A stretch of 64,000 nt of DNA from Variovorax brevis (GCF_030317105.1 NZ_JASZYG010000001.1:248001-312000); one strand, 5' to 3'; shown: positions 41,306-50,824, counted from the stretch's first letter. Notes: generated by a model from the letters alone, not told the origin. A program made the numbers and translations.

Positions 41306-42310
41306 ATGACAAATATCTTGTTGAGTTGCGCTGGTAGACGCCACTATTTGGCCGAGTATTTTAGAGCCGCACTGGCAGGAAGGGGGCGGCTTATCGGGGC
41401 GGATATGGATTTGTCGGCTTCCGCACTTACGGCTTGTGATGCACAGTATGAAATGCCGCCGGTGTTTTCGCCGGATTATATTCCTGCGTTGAAAGAGGTT
41501 ATACGTAAGGAGAACGTTCGTGCGGTGTTCCCGTTGAATGACCTTGAACTGTTTGCACTTGCCAAGTCGCGGAGCGAGATTGAAGACGAAACTGGCGCCT
41601 TTCTCTATGTTCCTTCGGAGCAAGCTCTCGAGATTTGTTCTGATAAATGGCAGACGAGGGCTTTTCTAACCAAAATCGGACTTCCGTCTATTCCCACGTT
41701 CCTTACTGTCTTCGATGCTTTACAAGCAATTGCAGACGGTCATGTATGCTACCCACTAATTGTCAAGCCTAGATGGGGTAGTGGATCTATCGGTTTATTT
41801 CGTGTGTATGACGAAGAAGATCTACTCAATGCGTTTGTTGCATGTGAGGTCGCTATTAAGAAGAGCATTCTGTCAGCCATTGGTTCGGAAAACACGGTAG
41901 TCATTCAAGAGATAGTCCAGGGGCCCGAATACGGACTGGACATTCTTTACGGGAATGACGCCGAGTTGATTGGTTTTGCCGCAAAGCGAAAACTTGCTAT
42001 GCGAGCTGGCGAGACTGACAAAGCAGTGACCGTGGCGCCAGATGCTTTTGTGGAGTCGGTGCGAAAGATTCACGCAAGCATGCCACATCGCGGGAATTTG
42101 GATTGCGATTTTTTGGAAAAAGATGGTGAGCTTTATTTGCTTGAATTCAATCCTCGTTTTGGGGGAGGGTACCCGTTTACCCATCTTGCTGGTGCAAATC
42201 ATATTGAGATATTGATCAGTAGCCTTGAGGGGCGGAGTCATCGCCCTTATAAATATGCGATAGGCAGCGCTTATGCGAAATGCGACACGCTCGTGAATGT
42301 GTCAATTTAA
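41306..42310 (+). CDS. ATP-grasp ligase (carbamoyl-phosphate synthase/PylC-like)
   Basis: A 334-residue ATP-grasp protein. The pre-ATP-grasp half starts MTNILLSCAGRRHYLAEYF. The ATP-grasp core contains KWQTRAFLTKIGLPSIPTF, YPLIVKPRWGSGSIGLFRV (~150-170), IQEIVQGPEYGLDILYG, and the metal/ATP end DCDFLEKDGELYLLEFNPRFGGGYPFT (~263-292). These enzymes join a carboxylate to an amine. In a polysaccharide cassette it may amidate a uronic acid or attach an amino acid to an amino sugar. The substrate is not known. Confidence 0.82.
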   Translation: MTNILLSCAGRRHYLAEYFRAALAGRGRLIGADMDLSASALTACDAQYEMPPVFSPDYIPALKEVIRKENVRAVFPLNDLELFALAKSRSEIEDETGAFLYVPSEQALEICSDKWQTRAFLTKIGLPSIPTFLTVFDALQAIADGHVCYPLIVKPRWGSGSIGLFRVYDEEDLLNAFVACEVAIKKSILSAIGSENTVVIQEIVQGPEYGLDILYGNDAELIGFAAKRKLAMRAGETDKAVTVAPDAFVESVRKIHASMPHRGNLDCDFLEKDGELYLLEFNPRFGGGYPFTHLAGANHIEILISSLEGRSHRPYKYAIGSAYAKCDTLVNVSI

Positions 42311-42331
42311 AATGGAACAAGCCATTACAGC

Positions 42332-43576
42332 ATGCTAAATACGTCTTTTTCTCCTTGGCCTAGTTTTACTCATGAAGAGGCTTCAGCAGTTCAGCAGGTA
42401 ATTTTAGCTAATAAGGTTAATTATTGGACCGGTACTGAATGTCGCACGTTTGAGCGAGAGTTCGCCGAATGGGTCGGCACGCAATATGCGGTGTCGCTAT
42501 CAAATGGCACGCTGGCGCTTGATATCGCACTTAAGGCCCTTGGTATTGGCCCAGGCGACGAAGTGGTTGTAACGCCGCGCACTTTTATTGCCAGCATTTC
42601 ATGCGTGGTCAACGCTGGTGCCACGCCCGTGTTTGCCGATGTTGATGATGTCAGTGGCAACATTACTCCCTCTACCATCACCCCCGTTCTGACGCCTCGT
42701 ACCAAGGCCGTAATTTGCGTGCATTTGGGTGGTTGGCCCTGTGACATGGACGGAATCATGGCGCTGGCGGACCAGCATGGCTTGAAAGTGATTGAAGATT
42801 GCGCCCAAGCGCATGGCGCTCGCTACAAAGGCCGGAGTGTCGGGTCGATTGGTCACATTGGCGCTTGGAGCTTTTGCCAAGACAAGATCATGACGACCGG
42901 CGGTGAGGGCGGGATGGTTACCACCAATGATCGCCAACTGTGGTCTGCTATGTGGTCATTCAAGGACCACGGCAAGAGTTGGGAAGCTGTGTATGAAATG
43001 GAGCATCCGCCGGGCTTCCGTTGGGTCCACGAAGGCTTCGGTACGAACTGGCGCATGATGGAAATGCAGGCTGTTGTTGGCCGCATCCAGTTGCAACGCA
43101 TGGCTGACTGGACCGCGAAGCGGACGAAGAACGCGGAGGCGATCCAGGCAGCCTGTCGTCCCTATTCAATTGTTCGTGTTCCAGATTTCGAAACGGCAGG
43201 CGCAGGAAGCGTTCACGCCCATTACAAGTGCTACGTGTATTTGCGCCAAGCGGAACTGAATGAAGGCTGGACGCGTGATCGCATCGTCTCGGCCATCACG
43301 GCCGCGGGCGTGCCTTGCTTTCAGGGCTCGTGCTCGGAGGTGTACCTCGAAAAGGCGTTCGACAACACGGGATGGCGACCCGCCGAGCGTCTTGCAGGAG
43401 CGCGTCGCCTAGGGGACGACAGCCTCATGTTCCTAGTGCACCCGACCTTGACGAGCCTTGAGATCGACAAGACATGCGCGGTCATTCAGGGCGTGCTTCA
43501 AGAGGCGAGTGCCAATTGTCAAATTGACGTTGAAGGTGAAAAAATTTTGCCTGAGATGGTTGACAGTTGTCTCTGA
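42332..43576 (+). CDS. DegT/DnrJ/EryC1 sugar aminotransferase
   Basis: A 414-residue PLP aminotransferase. Marks: YWTGTECRTFEREFAEWVGTQYAVSLSNGTLALDIALKALGIGPGDEVVVTPRTF, IEDCAQAHGARYKGRSVG (Asp for the PLP ring), and SFCQDKIMTTGGEGGMVTT, with the Schiff-base lysine at ~185. It probably aminates the 4-keto sugar made by the downstream WbpM-type dehydratase, giving a 4-amino-4,6-dideoxy nucleotide sugar. GC content rises again along this gene. Confidence 0.87.
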   Translation: MLNTSFSPWPSFTHEEASAVQQVILANKVNYWTGTECRTFEREFAEWVGTQYAVSLSNGTLALDIALKALGIGPGDEVVVTPRTFIASISCVVNAGATPVFADVDDVSGNITPSTITPVLTPRTKAVICVHLGGWPCDMDGIMALADQHGLKVIEDCAQAHGARYKGRSVGSIGHIGAWSFCQDKIMTTGGEGGMVTTNDRQLWSAMWSFKDHGKSWEAVYEMEHPPGFRWVHEGFGTNWRMMEMQAVVGRIQLQRMADWTAKRTKNAEAIQAACRPYSIVRVPDFETAGAGSVHAHYKCYVYLRQAELNEGWTRDRIVSAITAAGVPCFQGSCSEVYLEKAFDNTGWRPAERLAGARRLGDDSLMFLVHPTLTSLEIDKTCAVIQGVLQEASANCQIDVEGEKILPEMVDSCL

Positions 43577-43673
43577 TAGTCATGTTTGCCCGTCAACATG
43601 TGCTTGCCTGCCGGCACGGCGGGTGAATTCACGCAACAAGAAAATGTCGACTCTGGACAGGCTCAAGACTCGA

Positions 43674-45980
43674 ATGAACGCTGCAACTGCAATCTCAAAA
43701 TTCAAACGCTGGGCATTCTTCGTCGCCGGCATTGGTGTGCTTGTACTCGCGCTTATCCCAAAAGTACCTGACGGGATTCCTTCGACCGGTTGGGACAAGT
43801 CCAACCACATGCTGGCGTTCGCTGTACTGGGCCTTCTTGGCCGCATCGCGTATCCTGGGCGATTAGTCAGGGTGCTTTTGGGCTTGTTTGCGTATGGTGG
43901 TTTGATCGAGATTTTGCAGGCGTTCACACCCGAGCGCCAAGCGGAATGGACAGACTTCTTTAGCGATAGCCTTGGCCTTGGATTTTCTTGCTTGCTGGGT
44001 GCGGCACTCGATTGGCGGCCGCTCGAAAAATCCGTCGGGCCGGTGCTTGGCCTATCTCGCACGACCAAGCGCGTTGTTGCCTTAGCCGTCGACGCTGGTT
44101 TGTGCGTGCTCACAGTGCGGATTGCGTTGTCGCTTCGCTTGGAAGAGTGGGTCACTCTGGCCGGAAACTATTGGTGGGCCGTAGTTGGCGCTCTGGCGTT
44201 GGCGCTACCTCTGTTTGTGATCTTCGGCCTGTATCGCGCTATTTTCAGATACGGCGGCGGAAGCGCCGTAGCTGCGATCTGGCATGCCTCGCTCATCTAC
44301 GCGCTCATGTATGCGATGGCATTCACTGTGGTGGGTGTAGAAGGCGTGCCGCGCACGGTCGGGTTGATCCAGCCGCCCCTTCTGCTAGTCGCCATCGCCG
44401 CATCACGCGCCATTGCGCGGAATTGGCTCGGTGGCAGCTATCAGCCAAAAGTGGCACGCGCAATGCTCCCCCGAGCGTTGATTTACGGTGCCGGCTCTGC
44501 AGGTCGCCAATTGGCTGTAGCGCTTGCGAATAGCCCGGACATGCACGTCGTCGGATTCGTGGACGACGACGATCGCTTGCATGGCGGCAACATCATGGGC
44601 TTGCGCGTCTACAGTCCAAGCAATTTGGGCGATCGCATTCGCGGACTCAAGGTCGGCACCATCTTGCTGGCCATTCCATCTGCGTCGCGCAAACGGCGCA
44701 ACGAAATACTGGAAACCATCCTCGCAGCACAGGTGTCTGTGCGCACGTTGCCCGGTCTGACCGACCTTGCCAACGGTCGCGTTCAAACCAGCGACTTGCG
44801 TGAACTCGAAATCGACGACTTACTCGGGCGCGATGCCGTGCCCCCCAATCGCGAACTGCTCGGTAAGAACATCAAGGGCAAGGTTGTGCTCGTGACTGGT
44901 GCCGGTGGCTCCATTGGCAGCGAACTGTGCCGGCAGATCCTTAAGGCCGGGCCCGACACCTTGCTGTTGGTCGAGAGGAGCGAATACGCGCTTTACGCCA
45001 TTCATGGCGAACTGCAGCAATTGCTCGCCGTTGTGCAAAGTGCGCCGCACATGCGCGTGGTGCCGCTGCTCGCATCGGTGCGCGAAGAAAGCCGTATGCG
45101 CGAGATCATGCGCACTTGGCGCCCCCACACGGTGTACCACGCCGCCGCCTACAAGCACGTGCCGTTGGTGGAGCACAATCCGGCCGAAGGCGTGAAGAAC
45201 AATGTATTCGGCACCTTGGTCACAGCACGCATGGCGGCGGATCATGGCGTGGACGACTTCGTGCTGGTGAGTACCGACAAGGCCGTGCGTCCGACCAATG
45301 TCATGGGCACCAGCAAGCGCGTGGCCGAGATGGCGCTACAGGCGCTGGCCGAGAAGTATTCGAAGACGCCGGGGAGCACGCGGTTCTGCATGGTGCGTTT
45401 TGGCAATGTTTTGGGCTCGTCCGGCTCGGTGGTGCCGTTGTTCCGCCAGCAAATCAGGGGAGGCGGCCCGATCACGCTGACACATGAAGACATCACGCGC
45501 TACTTCATGACCATTCCCGAAGCGGCGCAGCTGGTGATCCAGGCCGGCGCAATGGGGAAGGGCGGTGAGGTGTTTGTGCTCGACATGGGGGCGCCCGTCA
45601 AGATCGTCGACTTGGCGCGCCGCATGGTGGAAATGTCGGGCCTCACTGTGGCTGACGCTGCCAACCCCGAAGGCGATATCGCCATTTGCATCACCGGGCT
45701 GCGGCCCGGAGAAAAGCTGTACGAAGAGCTGCTCATCGGCGACAACCCCTTGGCGACCGAGCATCCGCGCATCATGAAAGCGCACGAAGATTTTCTGTCC
45801 TGGAGCCAATTGGACATCCGTCTCAAGACGCTGTCGGGCGCGCTGGACGTGAACGACGTCCCCAAAATCCGACAGTTGCTGCAACTCATTGTGCTGGGCT
45901 ACCGACCTGACGGCGCAGTCGTAGATTGGGTACACATGGAGCAACTCGCGACTCAGCGCGCACGACCGCTGGTGGCGTGA
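43674..45980 (+). CDS. VanZ-like/WbpM-type nucleotide-sugar 4,6-dehydratase fusion, copy 1
   Basis: A 768-residue fusion. Residues ~15-125 are VanZ-like membrane helices (IPSTGWDKSNHMLAFAVLGLLGR ... LIEILQAFTPERQAEWTDFFSD). Further helices (~135-250) and a first Rossmann domain (YGAGSAGRQLAVALANS, ~275) follow. The C-terminal dehydratase has TGAGGSIGSELCRQI (~407), VYHAAAYKHVPLVEHNP and STDKAVRPTNVMGTSKR, with the Met-for-Tyr change of WbpM/FlaA1/PglF enzymes. I chose ATG 43674 because the second full copy starts at the same alignment point (MNAGASKQNFKRW); ATG 43644 is possible. It makes UDP-4-keto-6-deoxy-GlcNAc-type intermediates. Confidence 0.88.
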   Translation: MNAATAISKFKRWAFFVAGIGVLVLALIPKVPDGIPSTGWDKSNHMLAFAVLGLLGRIAYPGRLVRVLLGLFAYGGLIEILQAFTPERQAEWTDFFSDSLGLGFSCLLGAALDWRPLEKSVGPVLGLSRTTKRVVALAVDAGLCVLTVRIALSLRLEEWVTLAGNYWWAVVGALALALPLFVIFGLYRAIFRYGGGSAVAAIWHASLIYALMYAMAFTVVGVEGVPRTVGLIQPPLLLVAIAASRAIARNWLGGSYQPKVARAMLPRALIYGAGSAGRQLAVALANSPDMHVVGFVDDDDRLHGGNIMGLRVYSPSNLGDRIRGLKVGTILLAIPSASRKRRNEILETILAAQVSVRTLPGLTDLANGRVQTSDLRELEIDDLLGRDAVPPNRELLGKNIKGKVVLVTGAGGSIGSELCRQILKAGPDTLLLVERSEYALYAIHGELQQLLAVVQSAPHMRVVPLLASVREESRMREIMRTWRPHTVYHAAAYKHVPLVEHNPAEGVKNNVFGTLVTARMAADHGVDDFVLVSTDKAVRPTNVMGTSKRVAEMALQALAEKYSKTPGSTRFCMVRFGNVLGSSGSVVPLFRQQIRGGGPITLTHEDITRYFMTIPEAAQLVIQAGAMGKGGEVFVLDMGAPVKIVDLARRMVEMSGLTVADAANPEGDIAICITGLRPGEKLYEELLIGDNPLATEHPRIMKAHEDFLSWSQLDIRLKTLSGALDVNDVPKIRQLLQLIVLGYRPDGAVVDWVHMEQLATQRARPLVA

Positions 45981-46050
45981 GCTTGTGCGGGACCAAATTG
46001 CCGCGAACGGTGGACGGCACGATGACTCGATCTACCAATTTGCGACGCAC

Positions 46051-46965
46051 ATGTCGCCACGGAAAATGACTGCAAATAAACTGCTTCAAGCTTTGACAGC
46101 ATTGCTACTCATCACTGCTCTCACCTCAGCACTGAGCGGCGAGCCGATGTCGATAATGACGTGGGGAGTTAGACCAAGCGAATTGGCATTGCCATATGTC
46201 ACTGAGATTCGCCATGGATGTCATGCCGATCCGCTCGTATGCGTTGAGCGTTACAAATCCAATGGTCAAATCAACTATGTCGCAATTGCGTTTGCGCAGC
46301 CGGAACTTCCCGAACTGAACATTGGGAAGGCAAGGGCGTACTCCTTGCTATCTGAACGCATACCAGAACTCAAGGAAATTGGCCTTGACGATTTTTTTGC
46401 GTTCATGAGAAAACTTAAGGCGACTGCGAAGGATAACTACCTTGAGCAGTTGATTGATGCAACCAAGTCGGCAAATTCAAGCCTGAGATTTGGAGTCACC
46501 GTTTACGAGGATGAGATCAGCAAAATCAAGCGGGACCAATCGACTTTCTCTCCAAGTGCACTAGCAAAGATAGATCGGGTAGCCCTCTATGTTCATTACC
46601 GAACCAATGGGAGCAACTATCCGGAGTATGTTCGTGCTGTCAAGGGGCTGTTTCCGAACGCGAAAATATACGGCGGCGTGTATCACTATGACAGAGCGGA
46701 TTACATAAGGTGCAGTCAAGACCTTCCAGGTAAGTGCAGTAAAGAGCGTGAGCTTGGTACGTACAGAGATCTCTTGCAAATGCAGTTCTCCATGCTTTTC
46801 GAAGGGCAGCTCAATGGTCTTGAGTTTTATCCTGGATTCTTCGGGAACGAGTCGGCTTGGTCGGGATGGTCGAAGGAGCGTAGCTGCAGCGTGGATCGCC
46901 GAAGCGAGTGCGTCGCGAATAGCCAAGCAATGACAAGGGAGACGCTGCAGTTATTTAGGCGCTGA
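46051..46965 (+). CDS. Secreted protein of unknown function in polysaccharide locus
   Basis: About 304 residues with a signal peptide (MTANKLLQALTALLLITALTSALSG); starts at 46051 or 46066 are both possible. The mature part shows alternating strand/helix blocks (YVAIAFAQ; FGVTVYEDEI; RVALYVHYRTNGSNYPEYVRAVKGLFPNAKIYGGVYHYDRADY), suggestive of a TIM-barrel glycosidase-like fold, but I recognise no family or catalytic motif. It is AT-richer than its flanks. It lies between a complete and a truncated wbpM gene, so it may be a passenger of the rearrangement or a polymer-modifying enzyme. Confidence 0.65.
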   Translation: MSPRKMTANKLLQALTALLLITALTSALSGEPMSIMTWGVRPSELALPYVTEIRHGCHADPLVCVERYKSNGQINYVAIAFAQPELPELNIGKARAYSLLSERIPELKEIGLDDFFAFMRKLKATAKDNYLEQLIDATKSANSSLRFGVTVYEDEISKIKRDQSTFSPSALAKIDRVALYVHYRTNGSNYPEYVRAVKGLFPNAKIYGGVYHYDRADYIRCSQDLPGKCSKERELGTYRDLLQMQFSMLFEGQLNGLEFYPGFFGNESAWSGWSKERSCSVDRRSECVANSQAMTRETLQLFRR

Positions 46966-47277
46966 AGGCGAGGCCGCGTAGGCCCCCAAGTGGCCTAGCT
47001 GGGATTCGGGGCAAAAATAAATAATGAACGCATTTCGTCTTGACGGTCAGAACTTGGCCTTGAGCTGCTCCGCCCCGAACCCCACCCAATTGCGAGTTGT
47101 GCCGGCAGGTCCTAAAACACGTTTGGAGACGATCAAATTGCGTCAGCCGTTAAAACGGGCGGAGCTAGGCATTAACTTTGACCAAGACCCGCCGCAGGAT
47201 TGGCATCAGCGATGCGAAGTGCTAGAAGGGGCGAGGGGTATGGCGACCTGGGCCCGTCGAAGTTGTGTGGGCCGCGA
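46966..47277. other. Non-coding/degenerate segment before the wbpM fragment
   Basis: About 310 bp without a gene I can support. A 93-codon frame beginning at 47024 exists, but it has no ribosome site or recognised family and runs into the wbpM fragment in another frame. The stretch probably marks the recombination scar that joined the secreted-protein gene to the 3' part of wbpM. Confidence 0.5.
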
Positions 47278-48090
47278 GTGGAGCACAAGCCAGCCGAGCG
47301 CGTGAAGAACAACGTGTTCGGCACCCTGGTCACGGCGCAAATGGCAGCGGAACATGGCGTGTGCGACTTCGTGCTCGTGAGTACCGACAAGGCCGTTCGG
47401 CCCACCAACGTCATGGGCACGAGCAAGCGTGTCGCCGAAATGGCGTTGCAGGCGTTGGCCGAGAAGTATTCGAAGATTCCCGGCAGCACGCGTTTTTGCA
47501 TGGTGCGCTTCGGCAACGTGCTGGGTTCGTCGGGCTCGGTGGTGCCGTTGTTCCGCCAGCAAATCAAGGATGGCGGGCCCATCACGCTCACGCACGAGAA
47601 CATCACGCGCTACTTCATGACGATTCCCGAGGCGGCCCAACTGGTGATTCAGGCGGGCGCGATGGGGAAGGGCGGCGAGGTGTTCGTTCTCGACATGGGC
47701 GAGCCGGTGCAGATCATCGACTTGGCACGCCGCATGGTGGAACTGTCAGGCCTCACGGTGGCCGACGCCGCCAATCCCGAAGGCGACATCGCTATTCGCA
47801 TCACCGGCTTGCGCCCCGGCGAGAAGCTGTATGAAGAACTGCTCATCGGCGACAACCCCTTGCCGACGCAGCACCCGCGAATCATGAAAGCGCACGAAGA
47901 CTTCCTGTCGTGGCAGCAGCTCAATCTTCGGCTGCAGGCGCTGTCGGCGGCCGTCGAGGTGAACGACGTGCCGCGGATTCGTCAATTGCTCCAGCTCATG
48001 GTGCAGGGCTACCAACCCGACAGCGAAGTCGTGGATTGGGTGCACATGGAACAGCTTGCTACGCAGCTGTCGCAGCCTCTGGTGGCTTGA
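47278..48090 (+). pseudogene. 3' fragment of VanZ-WbpM gene (copy 2)
   Basis: Homology to copy 1 begins abruptly at the VEHxPAExVKNNVFGTLVTA codons (47278, equivalent to 45168 in copy 1) and continues to the stop. Both stretches are exactly 813 nt. It therefore keeps copy-1 residues ~499-768 and lacks VanZ, the membrane region, the first Rossmann domain and the TGAGGSIG cofactor motif. Enzyme activity is not expected. The open frame extends upstream to ~47200 only by chance. Confidence 0.85.
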
Positions 48091-48129
48091 TTCGGCGTCG
48101 GCACTCGGCTACGCGATGTGGCTCGCGGG

Positions 48130-48357
48130 TCAGTGGCCGTCGACCGGGCCTGAGGGCTGAAACTCCCAACGCGACGCCGCACCGCTCTGTAGGTTCCTTG
48201 ACAGCATGGCGCTGTCGATCAAGGTGACCTGGCTTTCCGAGCTCAGGTAGGTGCGGTCACCCGCGACTGCGGGGTTCGGATGCAGCAGCGCGCTGGCCGC
48301 CGCGACCAGCGCCAGTGCGGTCGTCGACCAAAACAGGCTGCGCGATGAGAGTTTCAT
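48130..48357 (-). CDS. Small secreted hypothetical protein
   Basis: A 75-residue protein with a clear signal peptide (MKLSSRSLFWSTTALALVAAASALLHPNPAVAG), giving a mature part of about 42 residues. ATG 48357 is preceded by GGAG. It is convergent with the wbpM fragment. No family recognised; it could be a real small periplasmic protein. Confidence 0.55.
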   Translation of the reverse strand: MKLSSRSLFWSTTALALVAAASALLHPNPAVAGDRTYLSSESQVTLIDSAMLSRNLQSGAASRWEFQPSGPVDGH

Positions 48358-48721
48358 TGCCTTGCTCCGGAGGATTGGAACGCGCCGGGATGCGCGATTT
48401 CAGTGCCTCTTAATTTAGGCGTCCGTCCCTGATTGGCGAAGTACGGACTGCATAGGGCCGATGTGACTTTTTCAACTGCGTGGACGCGACGCCGACTTTG
48501 CTTCTTGCCCGCTGACCTGAAGCTTTGGGCATCGATGGCCCTGCGATAGCGCTGTTGCGGCCCATGTAGTGGGCTTCGCGTGTCTTCTGGCACCCGATTG
48601 CCTTTTGCGATGAGCGCCCGTCTGACCACCGTCGGGCTCGAGCCGTCCTGATGCCCCCTCCGGGAACGACCCGGTCTCCCGCCGAACGACGGCGCCCCCC
48701 CCAAAGTCTCTGTAGATCAAC

Positions 48722-48754
48722 ACGCGCGGCCCGCTTCTGTGGGCCGCGCGTTTT
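48722..48754 (+). terminator. Rho-independent terminator in the 48358-49156 gap
   Basis: Stem ACGCGCGGCCC / GGGCCGCGCGT with an ~7-nt loop followed by TTTTCG. The surrounding 800 bp (48358-49156) hold no gene I can support. Open frames on the minus strand there lack ribosome sites and family features. From ~48820 the DNA is AT-richer and probably carries the promoter of the former wza copy. Confidence 0.6.
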
Positions 48755-49156
48755 CGCTTTGCGCGCAAACGCCGCCCCATCCACGCGCCTCGGACCGCGC
48801 CTGCAAACACGGCAGATGTGACCGAATTAACGTAACGAATGTTGCAAATTAGTGTGGCGTTAGAGGAACATCGTTTTATCAATTGGGAGTGAATTGTCAC
48901 CAATTGATTTGGCCGCCGATTCTTCCACTTCACCTTGTTTTTGAACCAGGAAAGCGCGTAGCAATTGGCGTCTTTGCATGATCTTGGGCGCCTTTTGGGG
49001 GTGCATCTGGAGGTGATGACAGTGTAAGATTCCGAGACGCAAATGTGTAAGGAAATGAGACATTGCGTGACAATTTAAGAATATTCTCGGCCAATGTTTT
49101 TAACCGTGAATTGACTCACATCGCGGCCTTAACCCCTAGTTTTTCTTCTTGCCTCC

Positions 49157-49516
49157 ATGTTGATTCCTTTTCCAATGCAAGTCGCAAAGGGCAGTTCCAT
49201 TGCCCGCTCGTTGGCACTTTCATGCACGGTTTTGCTGATTACCGGCTGTTCCTTTTCGCCTGGAATTTCGTTCAGCGACCCTCAGCCGACCTTGAAACGT
49301 ATTGTGGGAACCCAGCCCGGCAACGCCACTGATCGGCCGCCACCGGGGGCGTTGCAAGAGGTCACTCCCGAACTCATTCAGCGCCAGCGCGCGGTTCAAG
49401 CCAGCGATGTAACGGCCGACGTCAAGCACTTGTTCGGCACGCCTGGACCGTATCGCGTCGGCTCGGGCGACATCCTGAATATCGTGGTGTGGGATCACCC
49501 CGATCTCGCGATGCAA
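49157..49516 (+). pseudogene. 5' fragment of a second wza gene
   Basis: From ATG 49157 the frame encodes a Wza N-terminus: lipobox LITGC, CSFSPGISFSDP, PPGALQEVTPELIQRQRAVQASDV, YRVGSGDILNIVVWDHPDLAMQ. This is closely parallel to the intact wza at 30183. The homology stops at codon CAA (49514-49516), where epimerase sequence begins in a different frame. About 120 of ~390 residues remain, so no pore can be made. Confidence 0.85.
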
Positions 49517-49517
49517 C

Positions 49518-49952
49518 GCGCCCGGAAACTTTGCCACCCTGGTGAGTTTCTTGCGGCGCGGCTGGCCCTTGCCTCTGGGCGCTATTGACAACCGGCGCAG
49601 CTATGTGGGCTTGGACAACCTGGCGGATTTTCTGTCCACGTGCGTCATTCACCCGGGCGCCGCCAACCAGACCTTTCTGGTCTCCGATGGCGCGGACATT
49701 TCAACCACCGAACTGCTGCGCCAGATGGCCAAGGCGCTGGGCACGCCCGCACGTTTGCTACCCATCCCTTCCTCGATTCTGGGGTTCGGCGCCAAGTTGC
49801 TGGGCAAGGCGGATATGGCGCAACGCCTGTGTGGTTCGTTGCAAATCGACATTTCCAGGACGCGGGATTTGCTGGGCTGGCGTCCGCCCATCGGTGTCCA
49901 TGAGGGTCTCAAAAAAGCGGCAGGGGGGTACTTGTGTGAAACGCGCGTTTGA
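49518..49952 (+). pseudogene. 3' fragment of a nucleotide-sugar epimerase gene
   Basis: From 49518 the frame reads APGNFATLVSFLRRGWPLPL, then NRRSYVGLDNLADFLSTCV, FLVSDGADISTTELLRQMAKALG and DISRTRDLLGWRPPIGVHEGL. This is the C-terminal third of a GalE/WbpP-like NAD-dependent epimerase. The Rossmann N-terminus and YxxxK site are absent, replaced by the wza fragment. Its stop overlaps the start of the phosphoglycosyl transferase gene, which shows the original operon order epimerase then transferase. Confidence 0.85.
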
Positions 49953-50496
49953 TTTCGTTTTGGCGCTGGCGGCAGCGGTGATCCTGCTGGGGCCTGTGCT
50001 GGTCGTTGCATTGGCGGTGCGTTTGACATCGCCGGGCGCGGTGTTGTACTGGTCCGAGCGAGTCGGGCGCAACAACCGCATCTTCAAGATGCCCAAGTTC
50101 AGGAGCATGCGCGTGGGCACGCCGGCGGTAGCCACGCACATGTTGGCCAACCCCCAGTCCCACCTGACGCCCATCGGCAGCTTCCTGCGCAAGAGCAGCC
50201 TGGATGAGTTGCCCCAGCTGTGGAGCATCCTCAAGGGCGACATGAGTTTCGTGGGGCCGAGGCCGGCACTTTTCAATCAGCAGGATTTGATCGAGCTGCG
50301 AACCCAGCGCGGCGTGCACCAACTGGTGCCCGGCCTCACGGGGTGGGCTCAGGTCAACGGGCGCGATGAATTGCCGATTCCCGAAAAAGTCAAGCTCGAC
50401 ATTGAGTACCTGCACTGCCACTCTATTTGGCTCGATTTTCACATTATTTGGCTCACCTTCGTAAAAGTTATTCGCCGAGAGGGGATTGCTCATTGA
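49936..50496 (+). CDS. Phosphoglycosyl transferase (initiating sugar transferase), second
   Basis: A 186-residue small phosphoglycosyl transferase from GTG 49936, with a G-rich site 7 nt upstream. VKRAFDFVLALAAAVILLGPVLV forms the re-entrant helix, PKFRSMRVGTP is the PKFRSM motif, and SLDELPQLWSILKGDMSFVGPRPAL carries the catalytic DE. LVPGLTGWAQVNGRDEL follows. It looks intact, but its operon promoter side has been replaced by the wza/epimerase fusion, so expression is uncertain. It is only moderately similar to the enzyme at 39207. Confidence 0.85.
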   Translation: MKRAFDFVLALAAAVILLGPVLVVALAVRLTSPGAVLYWSERVGRNNRIFKMPKFRSMRVGTPAVATHMLANPQSHLTPIGSFLRKSSLDELPQLWSILKGDMSFVGPRPALFNQQDLIELRTQRGVHQLVPGLTGWAQVNGRDELPIPEKVKLDIEYLHCHSIWLDFHIIWLTFVKVIRREGIAH

Positions 50497-50824
50497 AGCG
50501 CATGAGTGTGACTTTTGATTTATACACGTTATAATTACTTTTTGTGTACACCAAATTCGGATGCCTGCGTTTCTAAAATCAGCCTCGGTGCACAACACTG
50601 AAGCCGGCGCCATATCTATAAGAAGTGTGACGTAGTTCACCTAATACAAGCGGAGAGGGCATTACGAGGATATTCGTGTAAATCGCATTGTTACTGTGTG
50701 ATAAAAACTTATACCTTGTCGCTTAGTCAGTCATGTATTTACTCCATGCGAGCGCGGCCGTTTTGACAGCTGACGCTTTCGAAAAACAAAAATCCCTGTC
50801 TGATTTCAACCTTGGTGCTCTGCA
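50497..50824. other. AT-rich intergenic region before second VanZ-WbpM gene
   Basis: About 330 bp with no supported gene. It contains an exact TATAAT at 50530-50535, but no convincing -35 at 16-18 bp. It may hold the promoter of the gene at 50825. Confidence 0.4.

Noticed and set aside
47024..47305. 93-codon frame between the secreted-protein gene and the wbpM fragment
   Set aside because: No ribosome site, no family features, and it overlaps the wbpM fragment out of frame.
48354..48933. Minus-strand frames of 116-153 codons
   Set aside because: Arg/Ser-rich, mutually overlapping, no ribosome sites, and they cross a terminator hairpin.
50530..50535. Exact TATAAT as a promoter
   Set aside because: No acceptable -35 hexamer at 16-18 bp; kept only as a note in the intergenic entry.
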